From assembly GCA_032719365.1 (NCBI GenBank), contig CM064876.1:56105864-56169863 (forward strand): DNA of 64,000 nt, in the 5' to 3' direction. The notes beneath the pieces were generated by a model. The model was not told the DNA's origin and ran no database searches. It worked only from the letters and a program-made list of their open reading frames with translations. Shown piece by piece: positions 1 to 11,982 of this stretch. This DNA comes from Prinsepia uniflora (taxonomy: Eukaryota; Streptophyta; Magnoliopsida; Rosales; Rosaceae). The translations under genes and the position numbers were made by a program. Numbering within the stretch: position 1 is the stretch's first letter; each line of letters starts with the position of its first letter.

Positions 1-959
1 TTAATCTGGGGAATCTAGTTTAGAAAAAGGGTGGAATTAGGAAAGAGAAAATAAAATTATAAATTAGAATTGTGTTTCTCTAGGCACATTAATTATTTAG
101 GGAAGTAGCATATGAGATTAGAGGAGAAATAGCCTCAAGGACAAAGAGGAAGGCAGTGATCTTTTTCATGAACCATAAAACATAAAGTACACTTAAAAAT
201 TAATGTACAAATATAAGACGAATGATCCCATATTTCCCAAGAAAACAGAGGTATTTTAGAATACCTCATTTGGTTGATATGGATTGTTTTGGTTGCTTGT
301 AATAGGACTATCATCATCATTGTCATCACTACCAGCCATCGAACCTAAGACCGTGAGAGTCTAAATGCAAATGCACTCAACCGCACGGTCAGAGGATGGC
401 CAGTGCTTTTTTACTCGAAACCAAATTATTTGAAGAAACTACTACCAAAGTAATGGTATGTATAAATCTGTTGAAATTATTAACTAATTAATCACTTCAA
501 ATTATTATTTATCTAATATTTTATTATCGATCGGATAAAAACCAAATTATTTGAGAATTCAAATCACTCTATTCATAACAATTTGGTTTTAAATTTCTAT
601 TATGAAAATCCGTTAAAATCAAAACAGACTATTAAGGAACATGTATACTTTTATTAATTTTTAAATCTATTATATACCCTTTTATTTGATATACTCGACT
701 TTTTTTATATACTTTCATCTTTTATATTTTAGTTTGACTGTATTAATAAATGTTGTTCGAAAGTTAATGTCTACCAATGCAAATTGTGAATATATGGATA
801 CAAAATGTGAATATATAGATAAGGAAATCTTAAAGATGTTTTAATCGAAAATGTGATTATTTAAGTCTTTCATATCTATATATTACAATTTTTTATTATG
901 TATAAGTTGTCTATATTGATCCAAACCAAACCATTTATTATAATTTTACAAAATTCAAA
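1..959. other. AT-rich intergenic DNA
   Basis: No coding region, terminal repeat or RNA gene is recognised. The stretch is AT-rich, with only short ORFs that have no protein-like composition. Confidence 0.6.
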
Positions 960-1689
960 TGACCCGACGCTCCTCTGTCAGGTCCCGACTCATCTAGCAC
1001 GATATTGTCCGCTTTGGGCCTCCTTTCCCTTGTCCTCACGGTTTTGTTTTCTGGAGCTCACGGTGCAACTTCCCAGAGGGTCACCCATCATGGAATTACA
1101 CCAGCCTCAACTCACTTAACTTTGGAGTTCCAACCGAACCCAAAGCCAATGAGCTCCCAAAAGGTCTCGTGCTAGATATGTGTATGCCTATACCTTTAAG
1201 GCACATCACCATTCCCTTCCTAGACCATTCCCCCCTCCCAGGAATGTGGGATCGTTCATCGTTCCCTCCAAGACAAGGTTCTTACAATCCACCTCTCTTA
1301 GGGCCCAGCGTCCTCGCTGGCACACTTTTTAGTCGGGGTCTGGCTCTGATACCATTCTGTTAGGACCCGACCCTCCTCTGTCAGGTCCCGACTCATCTAG
1401 CACGATATTGTTCGTTTTGGGCCTCCTTGCCCTTACCCTCACGGTTTTATTTTCGGGAGCTCATGGTGCAACTTCCTAGGGAGTCATCTATTATGGAATT
1501 GCACCAGCCTCAACTCACTTAATTTTGGAGTTCCAATCGAACCCAAATCCAATAAGCTCCCAAAAGGCCTCGTGCTAGATAGGTGTGTGCCTACACCTTT
1601 AAGGCACACAACCATTCCCCTCCCAGACCATTCCCCCATCGCAGAAATGTGGGATCGTTCACCGTTCCCTCCAGGACACGGGTCTTACA
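960..1689 (-). mobile_element. Cassandra-type TRIM retrotransposon, copy 1
   Basis: Two direct repeats of about 330 bp (960-1286 and 1358-1689) flank a 71-bp spacer with no coding capacity. Read on the minus strand, the LTR begins TGTAAGACCC and ends GTCCTAACA. The spacer then starts GAA plus TGGTATCAGAGC (1343-1354), a perfect initiator tRNA-Met primer binding site, and ends in a purine-rich tract next to the other LTR. Each LTR carries a 5S rRNA-like block (1069-1131 and 1472-1534), the hallmark of Cassandra TRIMs. The leftmost LTR end is eroded and no clear 5-bp target duplication is seen. The element is non-autonomous and depends on another retrotransposon's enzymes. Confidence 0.85.
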
Positions 1690-1715
1690 ATGTTACACAG
1701 GTCTTACAATGTTAT

Positions 1716-2431
1716 TGTATGACCCGTGTTCGAGAGGGAACGGTGAACGATCCCATATTCCTGCGATGGGGAAATGGTCTGGGAATGGAATGGTGGTGTG
1801 CCTTAAAGGTCTAGGCACACACTTATCTAGCACGAGGCCTTTTAGGAGCTCAGTGGCTTTGGGTTCGGTTGGAACTCCAAAGTTAAGCGAGTTGAGGTTG
1901 GTGCAATTCCATGATGGGTGACACCCTGGGAAGTTGCACCGTGAGCTCCCGAAAACAAAACCGTGAGGGCAAGGAGGCCCAAAGAAGACAATATCATGTT
2001 AGAGTCGGGTCCTAATCGAAAAGGGTCGGGTCCTGACAGAATAGTATCAGAGCCAGACCTCGACCGAGAAGTGTGCTAGCGAGGACGCTAGGCCCTAAGG
2101 GGGTGGATTGTAAGACCCATTTCCTAGAGGGAACGGTGAACGATCCCATATTCCTGAGAGGGGGGAATGGTTTGGGAGGGGAATGACGGCGTGCCTTAAA
2201 GATGTAGGCACACACCTATCTAGCACGAGGCCTTTTGGGAGTTTAGTGGTTTTGGGTTAGGTTGGAACTCTAAAGTTAAGCGAGTTGAGGTTGGTGCAAT
2301 TCTATGATGGGTGACCCCCTAGGAAGTTGCACCGTGAGCTCCCGAAAACAAAACCGTGAGGGCGAGAAGGCCCAAAGCAGACAATATTATGCTAGAGTCG
2401 GGTCTTGACCGAGAAAGATCGGGTCCTGACA
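1716..2431 (+). mobile_element. Cassandra-type TRIM retrotransposon, copy 2
   Basis: This is the mirror-image neighbour of copy 1, only 26 bp away. LTRs lie at 1716-2038 and 2109-2431 (323 bp each), starting TGTA and ending CCTGACA. The spacer opens with GAA and TAGTATCAGAGC (2042-2053), one base off the initiator tRNA-Met site, and closes with a purine tract (CTAAGGGGGTGGAT). It has no ORF of its own; ORFs in this stretch are shadows of the LTR. The 5' ends of the two TRIMs face each other. No convincing target duplication was found for either copy, so the pair may have arisen or been rearranged together. Confidence 0.85.
1871..1933 (+). promoter_or_regulatory. 5S rRNA-like Pol III promoter block in a Cassandra LTR
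   Basis: GGAACTCCAAAGTTAAGCGA followed by ATGATGGGTGA and CCCTGGGAAG follows the second half of plant 5S rRNA, including the C-box region. Equivalent blocks lie at 2264-2336 (+), 1069-1131 (-) and 1472-1534 (-). In Cassandra this segment is known to act as an RNA polymerase III promoter. That it is active here is inference. It is not a 5S gene, because the flanking 5S sequence and terminator context are missing. Confidence 0.75.
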
Positions 2432-2959
2432 ACATCTATTTGTACCGCACCCACTCTCGAAGAGTGCAAGTGTCTAAAATTGTTTATACAAACAAAGGTA
2501 TCTTAGAATACCCTATTCAAGTGAGTAACCACAAGGACAAGAGGGAAGGTGGTGTAAGGTTGTGAGCAAAAATCATTTGAAGTCCTGCTATGTGAAAGGA
2601 TTAGGATTTTAGGAGACCATGCTCAAAGATGATGAGAGTCACTCAATAGTCAGTATGGTTGTTTCCTTGATAATAAATTCGCGTATAATACGTGATTATA
2701 TAGATAGTAATACATTTTGTTAAATATTTTTATTTTCTGTTGTTTAAAGATTTGTTAAAATACATGAAGTTTAAAATTAAAAGTATTATTTTACACATGC
2801 ATACATGCAACTCACATCAATAGTACCTAATTTTACACATTAAATTTTTTGGTCTAATTGCCTAATTTCACATATTTTTCTAAATAATATATGTAATCTA
2901 CATACATTTTGTTAAATATTTCTATTTTCTGTGTGTTTTTTGAAGATTCAATAAGTTAT
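2432..2959. other. Intergenic, no gene seen
   Basis: AT-rich sequence with no recognised ORF or terminal repeat. Confidence 0.5.
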
Positions 2960-3686
2960 AGGATTATATACATATAAACCCCTGAGGTTTCCTGTATTTA
3001 CACAAAAACCCCCATTAGGTTTCAAAAATTACACAAATATCCTATCAGGTTTCACAATCCTTATGCATAACCCCTTATGTTTAAAATTTTATTTATAATG
3101 ACAAATTACCCCTTTTGTAACTATTTCATAACCAAATGCCCTTCTCCAATTTTTCTTTTATAAAAAATTCTGCATTTTTTATAAAAAAAAATTAAAAATC
3201 AAAATAATAAAAATATAAAAAATTCTACCATTATATAATATTATTGAAAAATAAAAAAATTATAAATTTTGAAAAAATTCTCCCATTTGTGATATAGCTT
3301 AATCTTTTCAAAAACTAAAAAATTGAGCACGAATTATAATTCGTGTTAATAATTATAAAAAAATTGGCAAATTTTTTTATAATTCACGTTACTTTTTTAA
3401 TATTATTAAAAATGATAATTTTTATTATTTAATTTTTAATAACAATAGTAGAAATTTTTATAAAGAAATAAAAAATTGAGAAAAGGTGTTTGATTGTGAG
3501 ATAGCTTAATATTTATTAAGGATTGTTATCCAAAGGTAATTTTGTCACCATAAATAGAAAAATAAATAGAAAGGGTTGTGTGCAAGGATTTTGAAATTTA
3601 AGAGAGTGTTTATATAATTATTGAAATATGAGGGGATGTTGGTGTAAACATTAGAAACATCAAGAGATGTATGAGTAAATAGCCCT
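2960..3686. mobile_element. Degenerate fold-back (MITE-like) element
   Basis: The left arm (about 170 bp, with ACCCCTGAGGTTTC and a run of ACCCC-type phrases) reappears in reverse complement at the right end (ATCTCTTGATGTTTC and related phrases). This gives long, imperfect terminal inverted repeats around a very AT-rich core. There is no coding capacity. A clear target duplication is not visible, so the superfamily is undecided; Mutator-like fold-back elements often look like this. Confidence 0.5.
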
Positions 3687-4449
3687 AAATATATGACTTT
3701 TAAAAATTAAAAGTATTTTACACGTACCTACATACAACTCACATCAAAAGTACCTAAGTTCTTGTGTTTCTGGCAAGCTTCCAAGTGGCTGATGCCCAAT
3801 TAGATTTGGGGATCATATGCTCCACATTCATTAGGAGGTCTCATATGAAGTGTTCAATTGGTCATCTCGGTGATTCTTCCCTTATTGCAAGTTGTGATGG
3901 TTTGGATTCTCACCCTTCTTTCATGTAGTATATGAGTTATGCTAGTACTTTTCTGACAGGATCCACCCTGATTATCGCCTCGATAACCGGGGAGAATCTT
4001 GCTCCTGTCTGACAATTGCACACAAACAACCAAAATAACCACACAATAATACATTACACATACTATCAGACCAGGGAGAAAGTACGATACAACCAACGAT
4101 ACAACCAGTCAACAGTATCACAGAGCATGGTTACAAAACAAGATAAGGATAAAATCCTACTCTGTGAACTAACTACACCACAACGGGAAAACTTTATGCC
4201 TCTGCCTCGGCGTTAGCCCCCAAAACATGTACCACGACCTGGAGGGCATTAAAACAGAAAAGTGTGAGTGGACTAAAATAAACGGTTATGGAAAAAAGTT
4301 TAATGAAATCAGGGTTCACCCTCCAGTTTCAAAACACACATGCATAACTAAGTATCCGAAAATCACTTATGTAAACCGTTACAGTAGATAACTATAAAAC
4401 CATGTAAAACCGAATGTAACATCAAAAAATCAAACTGCTGGATCCATCC

Positions 4450-4659
4450 GAGTCTTTAAACTCATATATCAGGCTTTCCCGGGATATCAACGAGTCTTTA
4501 AACTCAAAACACAATCAAGGCCTCGGGGGACATCACGGTAACCGAGTCTTTAAACTCAATCCGGGTATTTAAACCCAATCCGGGCCCGCCCCCGTCATAT
4601 CTTATTCGGGTCTTTAAACCCAAAACCAGATCCAGCAATCGTACCGGGTCGTTAAACCC
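4450..4659. repeat. Short hairpin array in LTR G1
   Basis: Small palindromes recur: GAGTCTTTAAACTC at 4450, 4492 and 4544, GGGTATTTAAACCC at 4563, GGGTCTTTAAACCC at 4608 and GGGTCGTTAAACCC at 4646. Each could fold as a 4-bp or longer stem. Stem position 2 is A paired with T in some units and G paired with C in others. Confidence 0.75.
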
Positions 4660-4724
4660 AAAATCATGTGTAAATCATAACAAATTCAGGGTCCATCGTG
4701 ATCCAAATTCCAAAACCAATTCAA

Positions 4725-7700
4725 AATCACATTTTATAAAATAGGACTTATGTCCGAATTTCACGTTCAAATCCCGAATCTTACTCACAAACCATAATCA
4801 AATCATCATTAAAATATAATATGCACAAATCGTATAAAATCACTCATCAAACCATCATCAAAGTATCGGAGAAACGATAGTCTCGAAATACGTAAAAATA
4901 CGATATATCACATCGAAAAGCGTGCATTCACTTAAAGGAGAAATATCAGAAATGTAATCATAAAATCATATATAGAAACATAAAACATGGGAGTAAAAAT
5001 AGTTATGCATGATCGGTTAGAAATCAAAAGTTCACTCACGAAGTTCGAACGCGTCAATCGCGTCCCGTACGCTCCTCGATTGCCTCGGGAATGTTTTGGC
5101 CTGTCAAAGATCACAATTTGGGTCACAAACACTTCCATTAAGTTTACATTAATTTCCCTAAATTTTCGGGATTTTTCAACGTAATTAAATTAAAATCCTA
5201 ACCCTTGGAACTCTCCAAACTATCCCGAACGACGTCCGATCGACTCGAAATTTAACTCAAAATGTCCGTTACACTGAAAGGATCAAATTACATGTTGACC
5301 GTGACCGGTGATATGGCCTCACATGCCCTCGAGCACCGCCCAAAGTGGATGCGCGTGAAAACCACGTGCCATGCACAGTAAGCTACAATGTCGTCTTCTT
5401 CACCCGAAATCCTGCTAAACGAGTTATAGACCCGCGACTCGACCCAGTTGAATCTCTAACAATTCCCACTTAATTCTTTCCCTTTTTCCACCGACATCCT
5501 TCCATTATGTGTTAATTTATGTTCTCCATTATTAATTACATACATCAAGCCCTAAATCGATCATTTCACTCATGATCAAACAAATGGGTCAACTTTCAAA
5601 ACTCACTCAAATCAACTTGGTTTTCTAATTAATTGATACAGCAGCTTCGTAAGACCTAAACAAATATTAAACCGTAACCAATTTCACAAATCTTTACCTG
5701 TAGGTAGTCGTCCTCAACCTCGAAATTTTCCAGAACCTGGAACTTCAGTCCTTGGCCAAACTGCGATCGATTTCCTTCAATTTTCGTGTGGTTGAAGTCG
5801 AAATGAGTCCAGAAAACTATTTCCAATCATAGTTTAGCTCATCTGCCCTCACAAATCAAATTTAGAAATTTCACTCCAAATTTCCAGTTTTTCCGATTTG
5901 GGTTTGTCTCTCTGGTTCTCGGTTTTTTTTCTCTGTTCCAAATGATCTCTCAACACTTCTAACCTCTCTGTTTTCAAACCGTCCAACCCAACAGCTCGTG
6001 GGAATCTCTCAGTCTGTTTGTGGTTGTGTTTCCCGCAACCAACCCAAACTCAAAAACAGCACCCCCCGTGCTCTGTCCTCTGTTGCAACCCACCTGCTTG
6101 TGCTTCCCCTCAGCCTTTCTCAGTGACAATTGTCACTCACAATCTTAAATAATTCCCCCAACGTCACTTACATTGTTAAACAATAAGTCCCACTCACGGT
6201 TGTTTCGAAATCACATTTTATCAAACAGGACTTATGTCCGAATTTCACGTTCAAATCCCGAATCTTACTCGCAAATCATAATCAAATCATCATTAAAATG
6301 TAATATTCACACATCGTATAAAATCACTCATCAAACCATCATCAAAGTATCGGAGAAACCATAGTCTCGAAATACGTAAAAATACGATATATCACATCGA
6401 AAAGCGTGCATTCACGTAAAGCAGAAATATCATAAATTTAATCATAAAATCATATATATAAACGTAAGACAAGGGAGTAAAAACAGTTATACATGCTCGG
6501 TTAGAAATCAAAAGTCCACTCACGAAGTTCGAACGCGTCAATCGCGTCCCGTACGCTCCTCGGTTGCCTCGAGAATGTTCTGACCTGTCAAAGATCACAA
6601 TTTGGGTCACAAACACTTCCATTAATCTTACATTAATTTCCCTAAATTTTCGGAATTTTCAACGTAATTAAATTAAAATGCTAAACCTTGGAACTCTCCA
6701 AACTATCCCGAACGACGTCCGATCGACTCAAAATTTAACTCAAAATGTCTGTTATACTGAAAGGATCAAATCACATGTTGACCGTGACCGGAGATATGGC
6801 CTCACGCGCCTTCATGCGCCGCCCAAAGTGGCTGCGCGTGAAAACCACGCGCCATGCACAGTAACCTACAGTGTCGTCTTCTTCACCCGAAATCCTGCTA
6901 AACGGGTTATAGACCCGAAACTCGACCCGGTTGAATCTCTAAAAATTCCCACTTAATTCCTTCCCTATTTCCACCGGAATCCTTCCATTATGTGTTAATT
7001 TATGTTCTCCATTATTAATTACATACATCAAGCCCTAAATCGATCATTTCACTCATGATCAAACAAACGGGTCAACTTTCGAAACTCACTCAAATCAACT
7101 TGGTTTTATAATTAATTGATACAACAGCTTCGTAAGACCTAAAAAAATATTAAACTGTAACCAATTTCACAAATCCTTACCTGTAGGTAGTCGTCTTCAA
7201 CCTCGAAATTTTCCAGAAACTGGAACTTCAGTCCTTGGCCAAACCGCGATCGATTTCCTTGAATTTTCGTGTGGTTGAAGTCGAAATAGTCCAGAAGAAT
7301 ATTTCCAATCTTAGTTTAGCTCATCTCCCCTCTCAAATCAAATTTAGAAATTTCCCTCCAAAATTTCAGTTTTTCTGATTTGGGTTTTTCTCTCTAGTTC
7401 TCGGTTTTTTTTTCTCTGCTCATAATGATCTCTTAACACTTCTAACCTCTCTGTTTTCAAACCGTCCAACCCAACAGCTCATGGGAATCTCTCAGTCTCT
7501 CTTTGGTTGTGTTTCTCGTAACCAGCCCAAACTCAAAAACAGCACCCCCTGACTAAGCCCAAACTACGCATTAATTTAAACACGTAATTTGAGTATTGTG
7601 CAATTTAAACCCTTTTTGTGTAGATGTAGTATTGGTAAATAGGGATCGTTCTTAACCGGGGAAATTAGGGAACATTAATAATGTGTTAGTGAGAGATGAA

Positions 7701-9321
7701 TAAAAGAATAATGAATTAAATAATTAAATAATCAAAGAATTAATAAATTAAAGAATAGATGAATAAGAGAATAAAGAAATAATAAATTAATGAATTACAA
7801 AGAATTAATAAATTAACGAATTAAAGAATGAAATAATAAAAGAATAAATGAATTAATTAATCAAAGAATAAAATAATCAAAGAATTAATAAATTAAAGAA
7901 TAAAGGAATGAAAGAATAAAAGAATAAAGAATAAAGAAGGGGGGTTTTGAAAAGATTTATAACTAAATTAAAGAAAACACTGATTAAGAATTAAAATGCA
8001 AATGCTCATGCTAATTGGAACTTACAAACCATAGAGTAGTTTCATAGACAAAACCCACACTTTTACGTAAGTAATTTCGAATTAACAATCACATTATTTA
8101 AACTACTCCTAAAAATAGACTTCTTTCTAACATTTTGCTCATAATAAACCAATCACGAAATCCTACCTTCATCATCTCAAATACTTACATATATCTTTCA
8201 ATATTATAAATGCATCAACCATTAATGTGCGTCAAACATCAATATGCTTCAAACATTTACAACATGATTTACCTTAAGTTTATAATTAAATGCGCCGACA
8301 GCGATCAACATTTAATCTCTTCAATTCTACTCTAAGTGCACCGACAGCGGATAAAACACTTAACATCAAATTGAAGTTTGAGCACTAAAACATATGAAGT
8401 AAAAGAAATTCAAAAAGTAAAACACATGGAGATTGCATTCTTACTTACAAATGTTAGAAAGAAAATACCAAGAACAATAGTAAAGAAGAAATGAAAATAA
8501 CATAAAAATAACATAAATTAAGAAAAAGAATTAAAAGGAAACTAATTAATAAGAAAATCTACAAGAAGTAAAAATGGTCCCCAAAAATGTCTCTCAAAAG
8601 AGAGAAACAAAAGAACTAAACTAAGAACTAAGAAAAATGAAAGAAATAGAAGAATGAAACTAATGAGGGACTCCCCAAATACATGAAATGACCTCCCTAT
8701 TTATAGAGGGAGTGCCACAATTGTTTAATTAAAAGTACAAAATTAAAATATAAAAATAGCAATAAAATAGTACATGAATAAGTGATGAAAATGATGAGAT
8801 TAGGTGGGAAAAGATGCTGATTTTGGGGCAAATATGCTGATTTTGGGGAAAAGTGGCTAATTTTGGGGCAAATATGCTGATTTTGGGAACTATTGGGGGC
8901 TGCTGGATTTTTGGCTTGGGCTGCTGGATTTCAGCAGCTTCCCACTGAATATCCTTGCGATTTTCAGTGGTTTCTCATATTTCGTCCATAATTTCTTCGT
9001 TATAATTCCGATCGGGACGATTCTTTCACCAAAATGCTCCAAATTCCAAGCTTTATTTATTTCTACAAAAATATCACAAAATAAATTAATTTATCTAATT
9101 ATTTATTATCTTAATATTAAAAGTCAAGTATAAAGGGTATAAAATAATATAAAATAACGCTTATTTGAGGACCTATCACCCCCCGTGCTCTGTCCTCTGT
9201 TGCAACCCACCTGCTTGTGCTTCCCCTCAGCCTTTCTCAGTGATAATTGTCACTCACAATGTTAAACAATTCCCCCAACGTCACTTACATTGTTAAACAA
9301 TAAGTCCCACTCACGGCTGTT
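4725..9321. repeat. 1.48-kb tandem duplication inside LTR G1
   Basis: Unit 1 (4725-6208) and unit 2 (6209-9321, counted without the inserted LTR and its duplication) run in parallel from AATCACATTTTAT through the block ending CCACTCACGG. The period is 1484 bp. Unit 2 is interrupted at a C run by the family A LTR, while unit 1 keeps the uninterrupted site. Confidence 0.85.
7550..9178 (-). mobile_element. Solo LTR of family A (Athila-like), copy A1
   Basis: On the plus strand it starts TGACTAAGCCC and ends GACCTATCA (1629 bp). On the minus strand it therefore starts TGATAGGTCC, as Athila-type LTRs often do. A 5-bp C-run target duplication flanks it (7545-7549 and after 9178), and the duplicated sister copy at about 6050-6060 shows the empty site. 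A minus-strand TATA box (TATTTATA on plus, 8698-8705) supports minus orientation. There is no internal domain, so LTR-LTR recombination removed the rest. It holds a long GAATAAA-rich purine tract (about 7690-7930). Confidence 0.85.
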
Positions 9322-9778
9322 TCAAACTGCAGCCCTGGGAAAATTACCATTTTACCCTTCCTTCACAAAAATTACCAAAATGCCCATCCTCGTTCTGGAA
9401 CCGTAACTCATCCATCCGAGGTCCGTTTTCAGTGTGTCTTCTGTCTATGGATTCAGGGCATCGAGACCTACCTAACGGTCCTCGAATTATGTGAAAAATA
9501 GTGGTCGAACAAAAAGTCAACAATTTCCTCCTTTTCGACCTAATTACGAAAATGCCCTTGAACTTCCGAACGTCATAACTTCTTCCCTAATCGTCGGAAT
9601 CGGACGTGCCACCTGTCTATGGACTCGTGACGTCCCAAACTACGTCACAGTCATCGGTCAACGTCCATTCGACCTACCAAGAAAAAAGTCAACATTTGAC
9701 CATACTATTCACGAGGGTAAAAACGTCATTTTATTTATCAGTTTGCAATTTTACATTCTGAGTTTCCAGGGCGTTACA

Positions 9779-10296
9779 CCTTCCCTTTCCTTCCTTCGTA
9801 GGTTTTCCGCCTAGTTCGAGGGTCGTTGCTTGGTGATATGTAGTTGGCTTTGACCGCTCAGTTGGTATGTGTGAATCGAGTCAGGTGGGGTTGGCTGGTA
9901 TGTGCTACCCGAATGGGTCTCTACCTTGTCGTTCAACATCATAGCCTTAGCATGAATGGGCGTGTATTTCATGATTTATTCATAGCTGGATCAAGCTTGT
10001 GGATGGTCTATATAACTGAAAGAACATTCTCGGCACATCAAGAGCACTCATGGCTGAATCTGGTTGCAAGCTTCTGCAATGAATCATTGTTCCTTGTTTC
10101 AACTTGATGAGGTCTTTCGTAAAGAAAAGACTATCGATCTTATTCATAAACTGGTTTAAAAAGGTCTTCAGGAGTTGCTCGAAAGAGTATATAGTTCCAT
10201 CCTTAAGCCTATAAAACCTGCTGATCGCTGCCTTTATCAATGTTGAGCTTAAAATTAAGCAAGGCGCCTTTTCAGATCGGTTCTTCAAAGCTACAG
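9779..10296. other. Stretch between LTRs, no gene recognised
   Basis: Moderately GC-balanced sequence with ORFs of 87-107 codons on both strands but no motif I recognise. It may be debris of an older retroelement. Confidence 0.4.
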
Positions 10297-11958
10297 TGTT
10301 CAGTCATTATTTATGCATCATTTCTATGTCATCTAATGCCCTATTTCCTTATGTTTTGAGTTAGTTTATGTCATCAATAGAAGAAAATGGCCTTTCATGT
10401 GAGATTAGTGCAGAATTGGAAAGATAGGTTGATTATAAGAATAAGGCAAAAAGAATGGCTAAAATTGGAGTTAGAATGAAGAAGATGCCCTAAGATAGAA
10501 TCGAGCCTTAAACTGAGGTCCTATGCCTAGTTCTGCGTTGGTCTTGTGTGTGGTCCTGTGCCCGATCCTATGCCTAGCAGTGTGCATATGCTTGGACCTG
10601 CGCCTGCGCCCGTGCCTTGCCAATGCCAAGTTCTTTGCCATGTATTTGCCATGTTTTCTACCAGATTTCTACTAAGAGCTTTGTCAAAAATTGAGTCCCA
10701 GATCCTATTCCAGGCGCGGTTGTGCCATGTTTGAGGTCGTGGGCCAGTGTATTAGTTCCCGCCATGACATGCTCTAGCGACACCACGACTAGTGGTGCCT
10801 ATTCTTCCATTTAGTGTGCCTACAAATATTATCCAAGAACCTCTCCTACCAATAATGCGCTTGTAACTCTTATCAAAGGCACTATCCAAGCGCACTATCT
10901 AATGCAATTTTGGAGAAAGTCCAAGAAATTTCCCAATTAGGGTTTTTATTGGGCCCAAATGTGTTTCAGCTTGTTCCTAGTGTCTAGGTCATTTTCAGCT
11001 ACCGAGATGGGTTCCAAGTGTCCCAATCGCACTTCAGAAGAAGTCTTGGTGTGAAAGAAAGTCCAAGAAACATTTGTCCTTTTCCTTGCCACAATGGAAT
11101 CCTATTACCACTTGGAAACAATTTTGCTTATCATAGTCCATATAGGAAAACTGGCTATTCTGAATTCCTAGGGAATTCTTTACAGAGAATTCTCTTAGAA
11201 CATAGAGGATTTAGCCTCTATATGAAGAGCCCTTAAGATATGGTTTAAGGACATCTTAAATATTCTTCACCATTAAACTAGACCTAGCCGCAATTCAGCT
11301 TTTAACCAATTTTTGTTTTGGCTTTTGACTTGTAATGTTGGAAGAAAGGTTTGAACGTGGAGCTTAGGAAAGAGCATTTTGTACCTCTGTCGTGACTCTA
11401 AAGTTATTTGTTCTTCCCTTATCTCCTTTATTTGCATTTTCATCACAACTTATTATGCAAATTTATAATACCATGTCTTGTTCTTCAATTCTTCGTGAGT
11501 AGTCTTTAATTAGGACTGCTTGAATCCCTAATCATGATAGTAATCTAATCTTAAAAATCACATTAGAGATTTAATTGGTTAGTTGTGAATAATGCACCTT
11601 AATTCACCTTAATATGTTTACCTCTTGATGTGATTTACAATCTTGCCTTTAATTTTCTATTTACTTTCGTAACCTCAAGCATAATCACCAATTCCCCTCA
11701 TTTTTTTCATGTGTCTTGTTCTTGTTTTGAGTCTTGTTTTACTTATTTTGTCATGTCTTTAGTCTTTGCATATCTAAGTAATTTTGAGTCTTTTGATTGA
11801 ATTGATAATCCGAATTAAGTGTTAAATACGTTGAACAAGTTCTCGAGGGTTTGACCTTTACAGTGATGCTATACTATTCCATATAATTTTATGCACTTGC
11901 CATGTTTATAACTAGGATTGAATAAGATACATAATTGTGCTTGTTTTATATTCTATCA
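10297..11958 (+). mobile_element. Athila-like LTR K
   Basis: The sequence starts TGTTCAGTCATTATTTATGC and ends TTCTATCA (about 1.66 kb). It is followed after a few bases by a primer-site-like sequence. A TATA-like CTCTATATG lies near 11214-11222. The start is chosen from the TG and is less sure than the end. ORFs inside are not protein-like. Confidence 0.6.
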
Positions 11959-11964
11959 AATTTT

Positions 11965-11982
11965 TGGCGTCATTGCCAAGGA
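11965..11982 (+). other. Degenerate primer binding site after LTR K
   Basis: TGGCGTCATTGCCAAGGA resembles the TGGCGCCGTTGCCGGGGA site used by Athila and related gypsy elements (tRNA-Asp/Glu type). It has several transitions, mostly of the CG-decay kind. It marks K as a 5' LTR whose element was split by LTR H a few bases further on. Confidence 0.6.

Larger units (their letters stand above)
3954..9778 (-). mobile_element. Gypsy-type LTR G1, enlarged by duplication and split by a solo LTR
   Basis: The left end TGACAGGATCC and the right end GGGCGTTACA match the termini shared by LTRs E, G3 and G4 in this window. Orientation is taken as minus because element E, with the same ends, carries gag on the minus strand. 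Without the inserted family A LTR the length is about 4.19 kb. Removing the 1.48-kb duplicate leaves about 2.7 kb, close to the 2.93 kb of G4. Flanks are TTTTC and CCTTC, a poor (3/5) target duplication. Only non-coding LTR sequence is seen, so this is probably a solo LTR. ORFs inside it have no recognisable product. Confidence 0.7.

Noticed and set aside
1871..1933. Genuine 5S rRNA gene
   Set aside because: Only about half of the 5S sequence is present, inside a retroelement LTR repeated four times.
9491..9814. 107-codon ORF at the end of LTR G1
   Set aside because: It overlaps the conserved non-coding LTR end block, which recurs in G3, G4 and I with different frames.
11018..11236. 72-codon ORF inside LTR K
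   Set aside because: It lies wholly in LTR sequence, has no motif and overlaps the TATA-like region.
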